This document shows, piece after piece, positions 27,099 to 37,269 of a DNA stretch of 37,797 bases. The position numbers were made by a program, and so were the translations under genes. The notes beneath the pieces are model-generated. The model had not been told where the DNA came from. It did no database searches and saw only the letters and a program-made list of their open reading frames with translations. The DNA is from Nitrososphaeria archaeon. GTDB taxonomy: Archaea > Thermoproteota > Nitrososphaeria > JACIWG01. The DNA lies in contig JARVJS010000079.1 in NCBI GenBank assembly GCA_029776125.1, positions 1 through 37,797 of the forward strand. Reading direction: 5' to 3'. Position 1 is the first letter of the stretch. Each line of letters starts with the position of its first letter.

Positions 27099-28735
27099 TG
27101 ATAGAAGATGATGTGAGAAATAGTATTCTTAAAATAGTTTTTAATGAATACGGTAGAGATAATGTGCTAGCGGCATGCATTTACGGTTCACATGTTGCAG
27201 GCTACGCTAGGCCAGACAGCGATTACGATATCATAGTAGTATTGAGAAACTATGCTGCAAAAATTGGGTACAAGTACATTAGAGAACCTATATTGGCATC
27301 CATACTAGCAGTTGAAAAGAGAATATTGTATGATGACGCCAAAAAGTCTTCGCTTGGAGAATTTGTGGTTGGAAGATTCCTTAATATTTACGAACCTCTT
27401 GTTGGTAAAGATCTTTTGGAAGAAGTTGAAATAGAATATAAGAAGAGGGTAATACTTGAAATATTAAGTGAGTTCAATGGAAAGTTTCAGCCCCTGATGA
27501 ACGTAATAAGGTTTCCACTAAAATACTTTCTTTTTGAAAAGCTTAGACGGAGAATGCAATTTTATCCACCAGCAGTATACAGTTACACTAAAACATACGG
27601 GGGAGCGCTTAGAGAAAAAAATATTGAATTTAGTCTGGAAGGCTTCAGAAGAGCGGCACTTCAACTTGTGAAAGAGAAATGCTGTATTGCCTTCAAGGAC
27701 GACATCGTATGGATTTCTGACCCGAACTCCTTTAATAGGATAAGTAAAATAAAGGCTATAGTTGAGGAGACTAAAAGGGACATAACATCCTATGCGACAC
27801 ATATATACTGTGGGAGGGTGGGAGTTTCAATAATATTGGAGGAGCTAAAATCTAAGATTGAGAGACAGGGGAAGGTTGAACTTTTAAATGACCTAAAATA
27901 CCCTTCAAAATACCTAAACGTTCCTGAGGGAATAGTTATTGTTAACGAAAAAGATTGGATTAAGAGAATGGTAGAATGCCTAGAATTAGGAGACGACTAC
28001 AGTTATAGGGTTGAAAAGATAGGAGGGTATGGTATAGATAAGATAGTTAGTGTTGCAAGAAAGTATGTTTTTATGTCAAATGGGAAAGTCTTTAATGTTG
28101 TAGTTAAAAGGTTCAGAGATCCTAGAAACATAAAATGGGCTGTACTTGCGTTAGCTACACTAGCGGACATAAGATTTGAAGTACTACCATTAAAGAGGAT
28201 GGCTAACGAGTATACGAATAATTTAGAATTCAAGAGATTTGGTTTTAATGTGCCGAAAATTCATGCTGTAGACTTGGATAGAATACAGCTTATAACAGAG
28301 TATATTGAAGGAGAAAATGTTAGCACATTATTGAAAAATGGTGAGTTTGAAGTTTTAGAGAAAGTTGGAGAAGAAATTGGAAGACTTCATTCTAAAGGAT
28401 ATGCTTTAGGGGATGCAAAACCGGATAACATGATTGTTTCCAAAGATGATAAAATATTTTTCACGGACCTTGAGCAGGCTAAAGTAGGTGGAGAAATAGT
28501 TTGGGATATTGCAGAATTCATAAATTATAGTCTGGCATTCTCCTTTGACGCAGAATATGCTTGGAAGATCGCTAATATTTTTTCGAAAGGATACCTAAAG
28601 TATGGTAGGGCTGAAGATTTGAGAAAAGTGGGTGATAAAAAATATAGTCTAATCTTTAAACCTTTTATTACACCACAGGTTTCTAAAAGTATCCTTTTAG
28701 GAATAGAGGAAGCAATAAATGATGCTAGCGCTTAA
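27098..28735 (+). CDS. Fusion of N-terminal nucleotidyltransferase-fold domain with C-terminal Bud32/RIO-like kinase domain
   Basis: [20 protein letters not shown] (GSx..DxD) and [34 protein letters not shown]. Confidence 0.82.
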   Translation: MIEDDVRNSILKIVFNEYGRDNVLAACIYGSHVAGYARPDSDYDIIVVLRNYAAKIGYKYIREPILASILAVEKRILYDDAKKSSLGEFVVGRFLNIYEPLVGKDLLEEVEIEYKKRVILEILSEFNGKFQPLMNVIRFPLKYFLFEKLRRRMQFYPPAVYSYTKTYGGALREKNIEFSLEGFRRAALQLVKEKCCIAFKDDIVWISDPNSFNRISKIKAIVEETKRDITSYATHIYCGRVGVSIILEELKSKIERQGKVELLNDLKYPSKYLNVPEGIVIVNEKDWIKRMVECLELGDDYSYRVEKIGGYGIDKIVSVARKYVFMSNGKVFNVVVKRFRDPRNIKWAVLALATLADIRFEVLPLKRMANEYTNNLEFKRFGFNVPKIHAVDLDRIQLITEYIEGENVSTLLKNGEFEVLEKVGEEIGRLHSKGYALGDAKPDNMIVSKDDKIFFTDLEQAKVGGEIVWDIAEFINYSLAFSFDAEYAWKIANIFSKGYLKYGRAEDLRKVGDKKYSLIFKPFITPQVSKSILLGIEEAINDASA

Positions 28736-28904
28736 ACTTTGTATAACCACATCTACCACATGTTAGCCTATCCTCATGTTCAGCCAGAAAGACGCCTCTA
28801 CCACATTTAGGACAATCAACACGCTTAGAAACAATTTTACCGTCTTGAATAACATAAAGATTCCAGACGCCTTTCAATTCCCTCTTAGACCCTTTTTCAC
28901 TCAA
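28725..28904 (-). CDS. rps27ae: Ribosomal protein S27Ae (eS31), 59 aa; not in the supplied ORF list
   Basis: Manual translation [62 protein letters not shown] start; two CXXC. Confidence 0.95.
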   Translation of the reverse strand: MSEKGSKRELKGVWNLYVIQDGKIVSKRVDCPKCGRGVFLAEHEDRLTCGRCGYTKFKR

Positions 28905-28906
28905 AC

Positions 28907-29269
28907 CTACTTACCACCTTTTTTAGCCGCAGCCTGTTTTTGCGCAGCCTTCTTACTCGCAAGCTCCTTTTTAACCTTTTCACGCTCTTCTTTAGAAAGT
29001 AAACGGACAAAGAGATGCTTTGGAAGCTGCCTTTTTGCATCATCAACCTTCTTGTACACGTATGCAAGAATTTTTGCATCACGAACGCCAGAAGAAGTAG
29101 AAATCTTTATTGGAAAGACAAGATTTTGATCGACATTCAGTTCTTTTGCAATAATTTCTCTAACCTTCTGCCTAGATGCGAGATGCGCCTGCCCATGAAA
29201 CATGGCCTCAACTTCCACTCTTCCAAGTAGTTGATTCTCAAACTTGTTTAGTATAGTATATTCTGCCAT
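28907..29269 (-). CDS. rps24e: Ribosomal protein S24e
   Basis: Archaeal eS24 pattern ([28 protein letters not shown]); adjacent to S27ae. Confidence 0.95.
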   Translation of the reverse strand: MAEYTILNKFENQLLGRVEVEAMFHGQAHLASRQKVREIIAKELNVDQNLVFPIKISTSSGVRDAKILAYVYKKVDDAKRQLPKHLFVRLLSKEEREKVKKELASKKAAQKQAAAKKGGK

Positions 29270-29330
29270 AGTGACCTATCGAGGGTCTGCAAATGGAGTA
29301 AATTAAACTTTTTTACAATTAAATCTATTA

Positions 29331-29858
29331 TTACGATAGGATATTATCTTTTGACAGACTCATTGAAGAAAAGATTCTTTCACAAAATGCTTTAATCCTT
29401 TCCTCTACATTCACTACCACAAGACCTTCATCAGGCTGTCCATATAGTACACATGAGCCCTTAGGGGAAAAGATTATGGCTACAAGGGCAAGAAGATCTT
29501 CTTCACCTTCAACAAAAATTCTCACAGGCTTTTCTGAACATAATGATGCCTTAAACGCTTCTATACTTTCTTCAGTGATACATCCTCTAGGATTACTGAC
29601 ATGAAATTCTACCTTGTGAGCGGGGTTTGAAGCCTTCCTTGGAAGCCTTTTCTCTTTTACATCAACAATCTGAATATCTGGAACTATGTTTATGGAAAGC
29701 ATGAAATCGAGTGTAGCATCTCCAACTGAAACAAGAAGATTACAGTCTTTAATTTGAGAGATTACTTTTTGAGCCTTATAAGAGTCATTTTTTATTAATA
29801 GACCTAAAGGTTTTTTCAGTTCCTGAGCTAGTTCTTCATTTAATAGCCACACATGCAC
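29331..29858 (-). CDS. GTP-dependent dephospho-CoA kinase (DUF359 family)
   Basis: VSVGDATLDFMLSINIVPDIQIVDVKEKR, FVEGEEDLLALVAI, YGQPDEGLVVV. Confidence 0.92.
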   Translation of the reverse strand: MHVWLLNEELAQELKKPLGLLIKNDSYKAQKVISQIKDCNLLVSVGDATLDFMLSINIVPDIQIVDVKEKRLPRKASNPAHKVEFHVSNPRGCITEESIEAFKASLCSEKPVRIFVEGEEDLLALVAIIFSPKGSCVLYGQPDEGLVVVNVEERIKAFCERIFSSMSLSKDNILS

Positions 29859-29860
29859 AT

Positions 29861-30058
29861 TTAGCTCACTTCGATAGCGTAGCGGCCGCTGGCCTTCAAA
29901 TTTAATATCTTTGCAATCTGAGACTTTTCAGGGTCTAAGATAATGATAAGACCAGACCATTTTGTCGTCAGGTCCGTGGAATTACATATTGGACAAACCT
30001 TTCCAGTTGTTAAAGCCTTACACTTTCTACATGCAAGTTCCTTTGGCATAGGCTTCAC
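29861..30058 (-). CDS. spt4: Transcription elongation factor Spt4 / RpoE''
   Basis: ACRKCKALTTGKVCPICNSTDLTTKWSGLIIILDPEKSQIA. Confidence 0.95.
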   Translation of the reverse strand: MKPMPKELACRKCKALTTGKVCPICNSTDLTTKWSGLIIILDPEKSQIAKILNLKASGRYAIEVS

Positions 30059-30609
30059 CCTTCAACTTTAGCCTTTTTTACATCTTCTTCAATCCATTCT
30101 AGTGCGCCAAGGAAAGGTTGCCTACATGTTATGCCAATCTTTCCAATAGATTCACCACGTGAGAGGCTAACGGCTGTTATTCTTGCACGAATTCTTGAAC
30201 CAACTTTCAATATACGCTTTGTCTGTGAAGCAGTTATTACACCTCTTTTGGTGTCACTAGTAACGTAATCATCTATAATTTGGGAAATATGCAATAGTGA
30301 GTCAGTTGGACCTATTCTTACAAAGGCCCCGAAGTCTGTAACTTCGACAACCTCGCCTTCAACAACCTCCTGGACCTTTGGATAAAAGGTTAGAACCCTA
30401 AACGAAACCTGATGATATGAGGCACCATCTCCGGGGACAATCTTTCCAATAGGGTCTGGTTTAACTTCATTTAAAAGAATAATGTATCCTAGCTCGGGTA
30501 TAATCATACTTTCGTACTTTTTCTTTAAAATTTCTTCTGCAACTTCCTTTAAAGGCCTTCCGAACTGATCGGGAGGAATTCTTACAACATCCTCTAACTC
30601 AACTAGCAT
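30055..30609 (-). CDS. rpo7: DNA-directed RNA polymerase subunit Rpo7 (RpoE')
   Basis: MLVELEDVVRIPPDQFG...S1 domain GEVVEVTDFGAFVRIGPTDSLLHISQI. Confidence 0.95.
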   Translation of the reverse strand: MLVELEDVVRIPPDQFGRPLKEVAEEILKKKYESMIIPELGYIILLNEVKPDPIGKIVPGDGASYHQVSFRVLTFYPKVQEVVEGEVVEVTDFGAFVRIGPTDSLLHISQIIDDYVTSDTKRGVITASQTKRILKVGSRIRARITAVSLSRGESIGKIGITCRQPFLGALEWIEEDVKKAKVEG

Positions 30610-30697
30610 GAACAAAATGATCAACCTCTAAAACTTATCACGCATAAACCACAAATTCTATAGAATATTAACCTTTCCAAAGAATTAAGTCCAAATG

Positions 30698-31078
30698 TTA
30701 ACATAATACAACCTTATCATTTGAGAGGGTTATGCATTTAAGTTTTTCTCTAAAAAGTCTTTCTCTAAGTTTACGATCCATTGTCGCCACCCAAACTTCA
30801 GACCGCCCCCTTGCATACGAGACTATTCTATCGTCTACAGAACCAACCTTCGGAGTCTCAACAACCTTCATTTTTTCGTCCACAAACTTTAAAGCTAATA
30901 GTGCAAACTTAGACTTCTTAACATGCTTGGAAAAGGATAGCCTAGAAAGTTCTTCAACAACACAGTCAGGTACAACAAATAGTACAGGGTCTAATAACCT
31001 TATAATGTCGTCTATTATATGGGAAGACTTTTCCGCTAAAGTCATTATAAAACTTGTATCAAAAACTACTTCAAACAA
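30698..31078 (-). CDS. PIN-domain protein (FCF1/UTP23-like)
   Basis: FDTSFIMTLAE, conserved acidic residues, VATMDRKLRERL; position in aIF2-gamma operon. Confidence 0.85.
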   Translation of the reverse strand: MFEVVFDTSFIMTLAEKSSHIIDDIIRLLDPVLFVVPDCVVEELSRLSFSKHVKKSKFALLALKFVDEKMKVVETPKVGSVDDRIVSYARGRSEVWVATMDRKLRERLFREKLKCITLSNDKVVLC

Positions 31079-31085
31079 TTTGCAT

Positions 31086-32324
31086 CTATTCTATTATACC
31101 AGAACCTATGAGCCTCCACCTATCACTTACCCTCCTAGCTATAGCAACTCTAGCGCCTGGAAGTGCAGCAACAGGACGACGGAGCTTGACTTCAATGGTA
31201 TCGGACCTTGCCGAGGAAACGATACCTACAGTAACGGCAGTCCACACATTCAAACGTAACATTTCATTCATGACAATCTTTGTTACCGGAACCTCTTCCT
31301 CAAGACCTACAACCTTCTTAAAAAGGTTCACTTTCAAGCTCAGTGAATCGTATACTGGAAGGTCATAGTCAGTAGCACATACTACCGAGCCCACGAGGGA
31401 ATCGCTTTTAGTTAAAGATGGATCTAAATTTGTCCCTATGGCTACAAGACCGCCGCTTGTCACCTTATCCACTAACCCCGCACTAGTACTTAGAGACTTT
31501 ATGACAGTATTAATTGGAGTATACTCATTCTTTTCTTTATCTAGAATTCCCGGTAAAATTTTTATTTCATCGCCAACCTTAAACTGTCCTTGTATAAGTG
31601 ACCCACCAAGTACACCCCCCCTTAGGTCCATAAGGTCTGTGCCAGGCTTATTAACATCGAACGACCTAAGAACCTGCATTAAAGGCGGAGCGTTCAGATC
31701 TCTTACTGGAGTAGGGATATGCCTTTCTATTGCTTCGATAAGCGCATCAATATTTAATTTGTATGCAGCAGAAACCGGAATAATTGGAGCATTTTCTGCT
31801 ACAGTACCCTTAACAAAATTTTTTATAGCCAGATAATTTTCTCTAGCACGTTTATCGTCAACAAGGTCGACCTTATTTTGGACTATAACAATATTCTTTT
31901 TACCAAGCATATCGAGAGCGGCAAGATGCTCAGATGTTTGAGGCTGGGGAACCTTCTCGTCTGCGGCTATAACTAATATTGCACCGTCCATTAGAGCGGC
32001 ACCTGATAACATGTTAGCCATCAGACTTTCATGCCCAGGACAGTCAACAAAACTTACAACCCTAACAAGCTCAGCTGGAGAATTACAGGATGAACATGTT
32101 GGTAAGGTACTATAGTTTGATGGAGGAGAACATTTTGGGCATTTGTAGATTGCAGCATCAGCGTATCCAACACGAATTGTGATCCCACGCTTAAGCTCTT
32201 CACTATGCGTACTAGCCCACTTACCTGTCAAAGCCTGAACTAAGGTTGTTTTACCATGGTCAACATGCCCTGCTGTACCAATGTTTACTTCAGGCTGGCG
32301 TGGGATCTTATACAAGTGATTCAC
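31086..32324 (-). CDS. eif2g: Translation initiation factor aIF2 gamma subunit
   Basis: EVNIGTAGHVDHGKTTLVQALTGKW, DCPGHESLM, NKVDLV; Cys4 knuckle CPKC..CSSC. Confidence 0.97.
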   Translation of the reverse strand: MNHLYKIPRQPEVNIGTAGHVDHGKTTLVQALTGKWASTHSEELKRGITIRVGYADAAIYKCPKCSPPSNYSTLPTCSSCNSPAELVRVVSFVDCPGHESLMANMLSGAALMDGAILVIAADEKVPQPQTSEHLAALDMLGKKNIVIVQNKVDLVDDKRARENYLAIKNFVKGTVAENAPIIPVSAAYKLNIDALIEAIERHIPTPVRDLNAPPLMQVLRSFDVNKPGTDLMDLRGGVLGGSLIQGQFKVGDEIKILPGILDKEKNEYTPINTVIKSLSTSAGLVDKVTSGGLVAIGTNLDPSLTKSDSLVGSVVCATDYDLPVYDSLSLKVNLFKKVVGLEEEVPVTKIVMNEMLRLNVWTAVTVGIVSSARSDTIEVKLRRPVAALPGARVAIARRVSDRWRLIGSGIIE

Positions 32325-32329
32325 CTATT

Positions 32330-32695
32330 CTAGGATTTTATTTCTTCTGCTTCAGCTGGCAAGAGTACAGCATTTATTTGATAAATGTCTTCTGTTACAG
32401 TATTACCTCTAACAAGCTTTCTACGCCTCTCACCTGGCCTGACCTTTTTTAAACCTACACCTTTCGTAAGCAATGCATACTTTTTAACTCCACCCGGAAT
32501 ATCAGCTCGCATAGGAAAACCCGCCTTGTCGGAGCCGCCTGTTATCTTGATTTTCCCGTTGACGCCCAAGACTGAGCCATCTATTATATCATTTATTTTT
32601 AGACCTAGAAATGGTGCAGCCTGCTGGTCTTTAACTTCATATACTGTAGATTTTCCGGTTTTTGGATCAGATAGTACTATTTTAAAGTTGGCCAT
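32330..32695 (-). CDS. rps6e: Ribosomal protein S6e
   Basis: MANFKIVLSDPKTGKSTVYEV...GFPMRADIPGGVKKYALLTKGVG. Confidence 0.96.
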   Translation of the reverse strand: MANFKIVLSDPKTGKSTVYEVKDQQAAPFLGLKINDIIDGSVLGVNGKIKITGGSDKAGFPMRADIPGGVKKYALLTKGVGLKKVRPGERRRKLVRGNTVTEDIYQINAVLLPAEAEEIKS

Positions 32696-32768
32696 ATTTT
32701 ATTGCTCACTACCACAGAGCAGAACAATGGTATGTTATAAAATTTTGATTTTTATATTCGCTCACCCT

Positions 32769-34550
32769 TTAAAGGAATATGAAGGAAGAATCTTTAGATC
32801 TTTTTATTTTTATTATTTCATCTAAAAGTCTTCGTTCTTCTTCACTTAATTTTTCCAAATACTTTGTTTTCAAAAGTTTTACATCGTTGACAGATGGCGA
32901 AGAATAGAGTATATCCCCTTCATCAAATGTTCTACCAACAAAGGCTTCTTTAATTGATACTGCGACCTGTTGACCTTTATAGGCTATGTCAAGACTTTTA
33001 CCCCTATCCTGTATACCGCTAACAACACCAACAGGCTCACCATCTTCTCTCATAAGCGGAAAACGTTTAAGCCTACCTTCCATCACTTCGACACCAAATA
33101 TTGCAGGATTACTCCTCCTGAACACGTAACCTTTTAAAACCTGTATTTTACACGGTAAAATAAGTGAACCGAATTCGGCAGACTCTCTCCTTAACCTTTC
33201 ACTTTCAACCCACTTCAAGTAACCATCTATCATATTAAATATTACAGGATCACTAAAGGTTTTGATACCTTTTGCAATAATAAGTTCTTCAGCATCAGGA
33301 TAAACTTTGACATGAAAATGCAATATAGCACCTAAAAGGGGGTCTCTCTCCGCAACTGTAATCGCTTCGATTACATCCCGCTTAGATACGGGGCCTATAT
33401 CTGCTAAACGAACAGGAATACCTTTTTTTCTAAGAAAGTTTACTATAGCTTCAAGTGAACCAAGTGCGTCAGCCTTAACAATCACACCAAGCTCATCCTT
33501 CAAAAAGGTTAAATCTTTAACTTCACTTTCAATCTGAATTTTTACTTCTTCAAACTTTGACATATCCTCTAAGCCGATAAACCTAGAGCCGGCCAAAACA
33601 CCGTCAAGTTCGGGTGAAACAATCTTAACACCAGCAGCAGCATAAACTTCACTTACATGATTAAATTTGTCCATAGGATCACGCATTTCATCTAAAGGCT
33701 TAGGCATCAAAAGAGCCCTTACACGTATCAGATGTGCACCATCCCTCTTCAACATCACAAGGGAATCATTTACTTTTAAAACACCTTCAATAAGGATGGC
33801 GTCTGCGGTAACACCCAAACCAACCTCCTCCTTGACCTCAAGCACTATACCGGATGGTGTACCAAGCTTATATGCGAGCTGAGAACTCATATAATGCTGT
33901 GTCAGCCCAACAATTATAGAGAGAAGTTCGGGAATACCTTCACCAGTTTTTGCACTAACAGGCACTATAGCAATTTCCTTAGTAAAATTTTTTACCCTAG
34001 AATAGAGATCAGACCTAAATCCAAGCTGTGAAAGGCTTCCCACAACAGTATAGAGTTGACGTTCCAGAATTTCTATAACCGAAGGAGATTGAATTTTAAG
34101 GGATTCTGTTACAAATGATGTAGGACCAGGTTTCCAGCCACTTATCATGTCAATTTTATTTAAGGCGACAACAAATGGAACACGCCTTTCTCTCAAAATA
34201 TTTATGCTTTCAACAGTCTGAGCTTCAACACCTTTCATTACGTCCACAACAAGTATAGAGAAATCTGCTGCAGAGCCACCCCGTACCCTAAGATTCGAGA
34301 AAACTTCATGCCCTGGTGTGTCTATTACCAACAGTCCAGGAACCTTGATTTCACCACCAACCTTTGATAATAGTGGACCACAAATTTCAGTTAGAGTTTC
34401 TTTAGGAAATATACTTGCACCAATATGCTGTGTTATACCACCGCTTTCCCTAGCTTGAACAGCGGTCTTCCTAATTTTATCCAATAGAGAAGTTTTTCCG
34501 GAATCCACGTGCCCTAATACAACCACAATAGGTTGCCTTAATCTATTCAA
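32769..34550 (-). CDS. infB: Translation initiation factor aIF5B (IF-2-like)
   Basis: RQPIVVVLGHVDSGKTSLLDKIR, DTPGHEVFSNLR, NKIDMISGW. Confidence 0.97.
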   Translation of the reverse strand: MNRLRQPIVVVLGHVDSGKTSLLDKIRKTAVQARESGGITQHIGASIFPKETLTEICGPLLSKVGGEIKVPGLLVIDTPGHEVFSNLRVRGGSAADFSILVVDVMKGVEAQTVESINILRERRVPFVVALNKIDMISGWKPGPTSFVTESLKIQSPSVIEILERQLYTVVGSLSQLGFRSDLYSRVKNFTKEIAIVPVSAKTGEGIPELLSIIVGLTQHYMSSQLAYKLGTPSGIVLEVKEEVGLGVTADAILIEGVLKVNDSLVMLKRDGAHLIRVRALLMPKPLDEMRDPMDKFNHVSEVYAAAGVKIVSPELDGVLAGSRFIGLEDMSKFEEVKIQIESEVKDLTFLKDELGVIVKADALGSLEAIVNFLRKKGIPVRLADIGPVSKRDVIEAITVAERDPLLGAILHFHVKVYPDAEELIIAKGIKTFSDPVIFNMIDGYLKWVESERLRRESAEFGSLILPCKIQVLKGYVFRRSNPAIFGVEVMEGRLKRFPLMREDGEPVGVVSGIQDRGKSLDIAYKGQQVAVSIKEAFVGRTFDEGDILYSSPSVNDVKLLKTKYLEKLSEEERRLLDEIIKIKRSKDSSFIFL

Positions 34551-34613
34551 AGAAAATCACACCTACACACTTACAACTATTCCATAAAAATGGGATTATA
34601 TAATAATTTTAAT

Positions 34614-34811
34614 CTATGATTTCTTAGCAGTTCTTTTAGGATGCTTATCAGTCCATTTTAACTTTCTAGGATCCCTTTTTAGAACCAGCATATTCTTTCT
34701 ACATTTTGAAGAACAAAACCAGAGCATTGTACCATCATTCCTTACAAAGGCTATACCAGTACCCATTTCTATTGTAGAACCACAAAATGAACACTTTTTC
34801 TGGAATGACAT
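34614..34811 (-). CDS. rpl24e: Ribosomal protein L24e
   Basis: [34 protein letters not shown]. Confidence 0.96.
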   Translation of the reverse strand: MSFQKKCSFCGSTIEMGTGIAFVRNDGTMLWFCSSKCRKNMLVLKRDPRKLKWTDKHPKRTAKKS

Positions 34812-34818
34812 ATTAGGG

Positions 34819-35043
34819 TCACTTTATCTTCTTTGCCTCGAGTTCAGTGTCTCTTAACATTACAATGTCCCCAATTCTAACAGGACCCTTAACGTTTCTA
34901 GTTAAGATCCTATTCTTGTCCCTACCCTCTAAAATTTTGACCCTCACCTGTGTAACTTCTCCAGCAACACCAGTCCTACCTACTATTTGAACAACTTCAG
35001 CAGGTGTCGGCTTTTCTTCAGTTTTCACAGACATACTAGACAC
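34819..35043 (-). CDS. rps28e: Ribosomal protein S28e
   Basis: [49 protein letters not shown]. Confidence 0.96.
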   Translation of the reverse strand: MSSMSVKTEEKPTPAEVVQIVGRTGVAGEVTQVRVKILEGRDKNRILTRNVKGPVRIGDIVMLRDTELEAKKIK

Positions 35044-35052
35044 CTAAAAATT

Positions 35053-35460
35053 TTATGATTGAGGTTTAAGCTTTGAAACAGACTTTATTAGATCGTCTAA
35101 AAGTGGAGCAGTTTCACCTGGTTCAATTATGCAGACTGAAGCAGCCGGAACATCTATTCCAACAGCAGCACCAAGCTGACTCTTACTTGAAACGTAAACG
35201 TATGGTATCTTTTTTTCTTCACATAATATTGGAAGGTGAGCTACAATTTCAGGTGGATCTACATCTTCAGCTATAACTACTAGTTTGGCAACACCACGCT
35301 CTACACTTTTTGTAACCTCATTTGTACCCTTTTTAACCTTACCTGATTCAGAGGCTCTTCTTAATATTTCGTAAACAGAATCCATAATTTCCTTTGGAGT
35401 TTCAAATTTCACATAGTACGCCTTCCGACTAGACTCATCCTTTCTGGCCGACATAGTCAT
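35053..35460 (-). CDS. rpl7ae: Ribosomal protein L7Ae (ORF extends to 35499)
   Basis: [55 protein letters not shown]. Confidence 0.96.
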   Translation of the reverse strand: MTMSARKDESSRKAYYVKFETPKEIMDSVYEILRRASESGKVKKGTNEVTKSVERGVAKLVVIAEDVDPPEIVAHLPILCEEKKIPYVYVSSKSQLGAAVGIDVPAASVCIIEPGETAPLLDDLIKSVSKLKPQS

Positions 35461-35522
35461 CAAGTCCCTAAAACCTCCATTTAACCAGAATATAAACATA
35501 ACCTTTAATAAATTTTCTTAAG

Positions 35523-37268
35523 CTATCTTGTGGAAAAGTACAATTTTACAATGTTATCCTGCTTACTATCAATTCTAGCAAAACCTTCACGTTCTAACTG
35601 AACTATTGAGCCAACAGGTTCTTCAGCCAAACCTTTTTCCCCAAACCCTTCGATCAATTCCCCATTAGGTGTAATCATCTGAACTTTTACACACTCTGTT
35701 ACTGGAACCCAATGTATGAGTGGCGCATCAAGCTTTTTTGCAGTCTCAATATCAAAACTATGCACCCTAGCTTCTGCATAAGTAAACTTTAAATTAAATT
35801 CTGTAAGGTTAGCAAAACCCATTAGTCTAAAGACATTAAATTTTTTGATTAATTCAAGGTCATTCTTACTAATATAAACTTTTAATACACTGTTTTCTGG
35901 AATTAGACTTATACTCCTATAACCCATAGAATCAACATTAGGATGCTTCCTCAAAACAATTTTCCGTTCCTCACCAAAACCTCTTATAGCCAGGACTATC
36001 GGATTAAACACAGCAAAATATCTAGGAGCTATTGGGTCAACAATCTTCTTATTTATAGAATATAAAGTTGTCCAGCTTATTGTTGCATCAACAGGTTTAA
36101 TGTTGACTTCATAAATTATCTGTCTTATAGTTTCAGGAAGAATGCCACGCCTTCTTAGGGCTTTAAAGGTTGCAAGCCGTGGATCATCAAATCCACTATA
36201 CAGGCCTTTGGCTATACCCTGCATAATCTTAGATTTACTTAAAACGCCCCCTTCAATTTTGAGTCTTCCATAATGTATTGCTGTAGGATAGACCCATCCG
36301 AGGTAAGAGTACATGTATTTTTGGCGAACCATGTTGGTATAATGTTCTTTTCCTCTAATAATGTGTGTTACACCCATCAAATGGTCATCAAGACCTGCTG
36401 AAAAATTGTAAAGAGGCCAAACCCTATACTTAGAGCCAACACGCGGGTGAGGATGTCTTCTTGTATCAACTATCCTTAATGCAGGCCAATCCCTTACTGC
36501 TGGATTAGGATGGTTTAAATCAGTTTTTATTCGAAGAACAGCTCGGCCTTCACCAAAAGTGCCGTCTAGCATCTTATCAAAACGTTCAAGATTTTCTTTT
36601 ACAGAAAGACTTCTACAAGGACAAGGCCTTTTTTCGACCAAAAGCTTCTTAAACGCTTCACCTTCACATGTGCAAACGTACGCACCTTCAACTTCAATAA
36701 GCTTTCTGGCATATTCATAATATATTGGTAAGCGATCACTTTGAATATATTCCTCATCCCATTCACACTTTAACCATCTTAGATCATCCTTAATTGATTC
36801 ATAGAATGGTAACGAAGCCTTCTTTAGCCTGGGATCTGTATCCTCAAACCTTAAAATAAACTTACCACCATACATTCTCGCGTAATCATGTGATAATATT
36901 ATTGCTCTTGCAGAACCGAGATGGAGCACACAATCAGGGTTCGGAGCAAAACGTGTAACAACTTTTCCATATTTTTCAACTTCAGGAAGTGGGGGTAAAA
37001 TTTTTTCCTCCTTCTTTGGTTGAGCATGCCTTTCTCCAAAAGAATATTGGGATAAAAGATTTTTTTGATCTTCTAAACTCAGGCTATTAATTTGCTCAGA
37101 AATTTCATTTACTATTTTAACCAGATTTCTAGCATTAGACTTTAATTCAGGCCTTTCGCCGAAAACTTTACCTAGTACAGCTTGAGGATTACACTTGCCC
37201 CCAAACTTTACAGCATTTTCTAGAGCATATTTTCTTATAAGTTCTTCAATTTCTTTTTCCTGGAACAA
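35523..37268 (-). CDS. gltX: Glutamyl-tRNA synthetase, archaeal type
   Basis: VVTRFAPNPDCVLHLGSARAIILSHDYARMYGGKFILRFEDTDP; VLSKSKI. Confidence 0.97.
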   Translation of the reverse strand: MFQEKEIEELIRKYALENAVKFGGKCNPQAVLGKVFGERPELKSNARNLVKIVNEISEQINSLSLEDQKNLLSQYSFGERHAQPKKEEKILPPLPEVEKYGKVVTRFAPNPDCVLHLGSARAIILSHDYARMYGGKFILRFEDTDPRLKKASLPFYESIKDDLRWLKCEWDEEYIQSDRLPIYYEYARKLIEVEGAYVCTCEGEAFKKLLVEKRPCPCRSLSVKENLERFDKMLDGTFGEGRAVLRIKTDLNHPNPAVRDWPALRIVDTRRHPHPRVGSKYRVWPLYNFSAGLDDHLMGVTHIIRGKEHYTNMVRQKYMYSYLGWVYPTAIHYGRLKIEGGVLSKSKIMQGIAKGLYSGFDDPRLATFKALRRRGILPETIRQIIYEVNIKPVDATISWTTLYSINKKIVDPIAPRYFAVFNPIVLAIRGFGEERKIVLRKHPNVDSMGYRSISLIPENSVLKVYISKNDLELIKKFNVFRLMGFANLTEFNLKFTYAEARVHSFDIETAKKLDAPLIHWVPVTECVKVQMITPNGELIEGFGEKGLAEEPVGSIVQLEREGFARIDSKQDNIVKLYFSTR

Positions 37269-37269
37269 T

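Noticed and set aside
30732-31259. Forward 175-aa Ser/Thr-rich ORF
   Set aside because: Antisense to the PIN and aIF2-gamma genes
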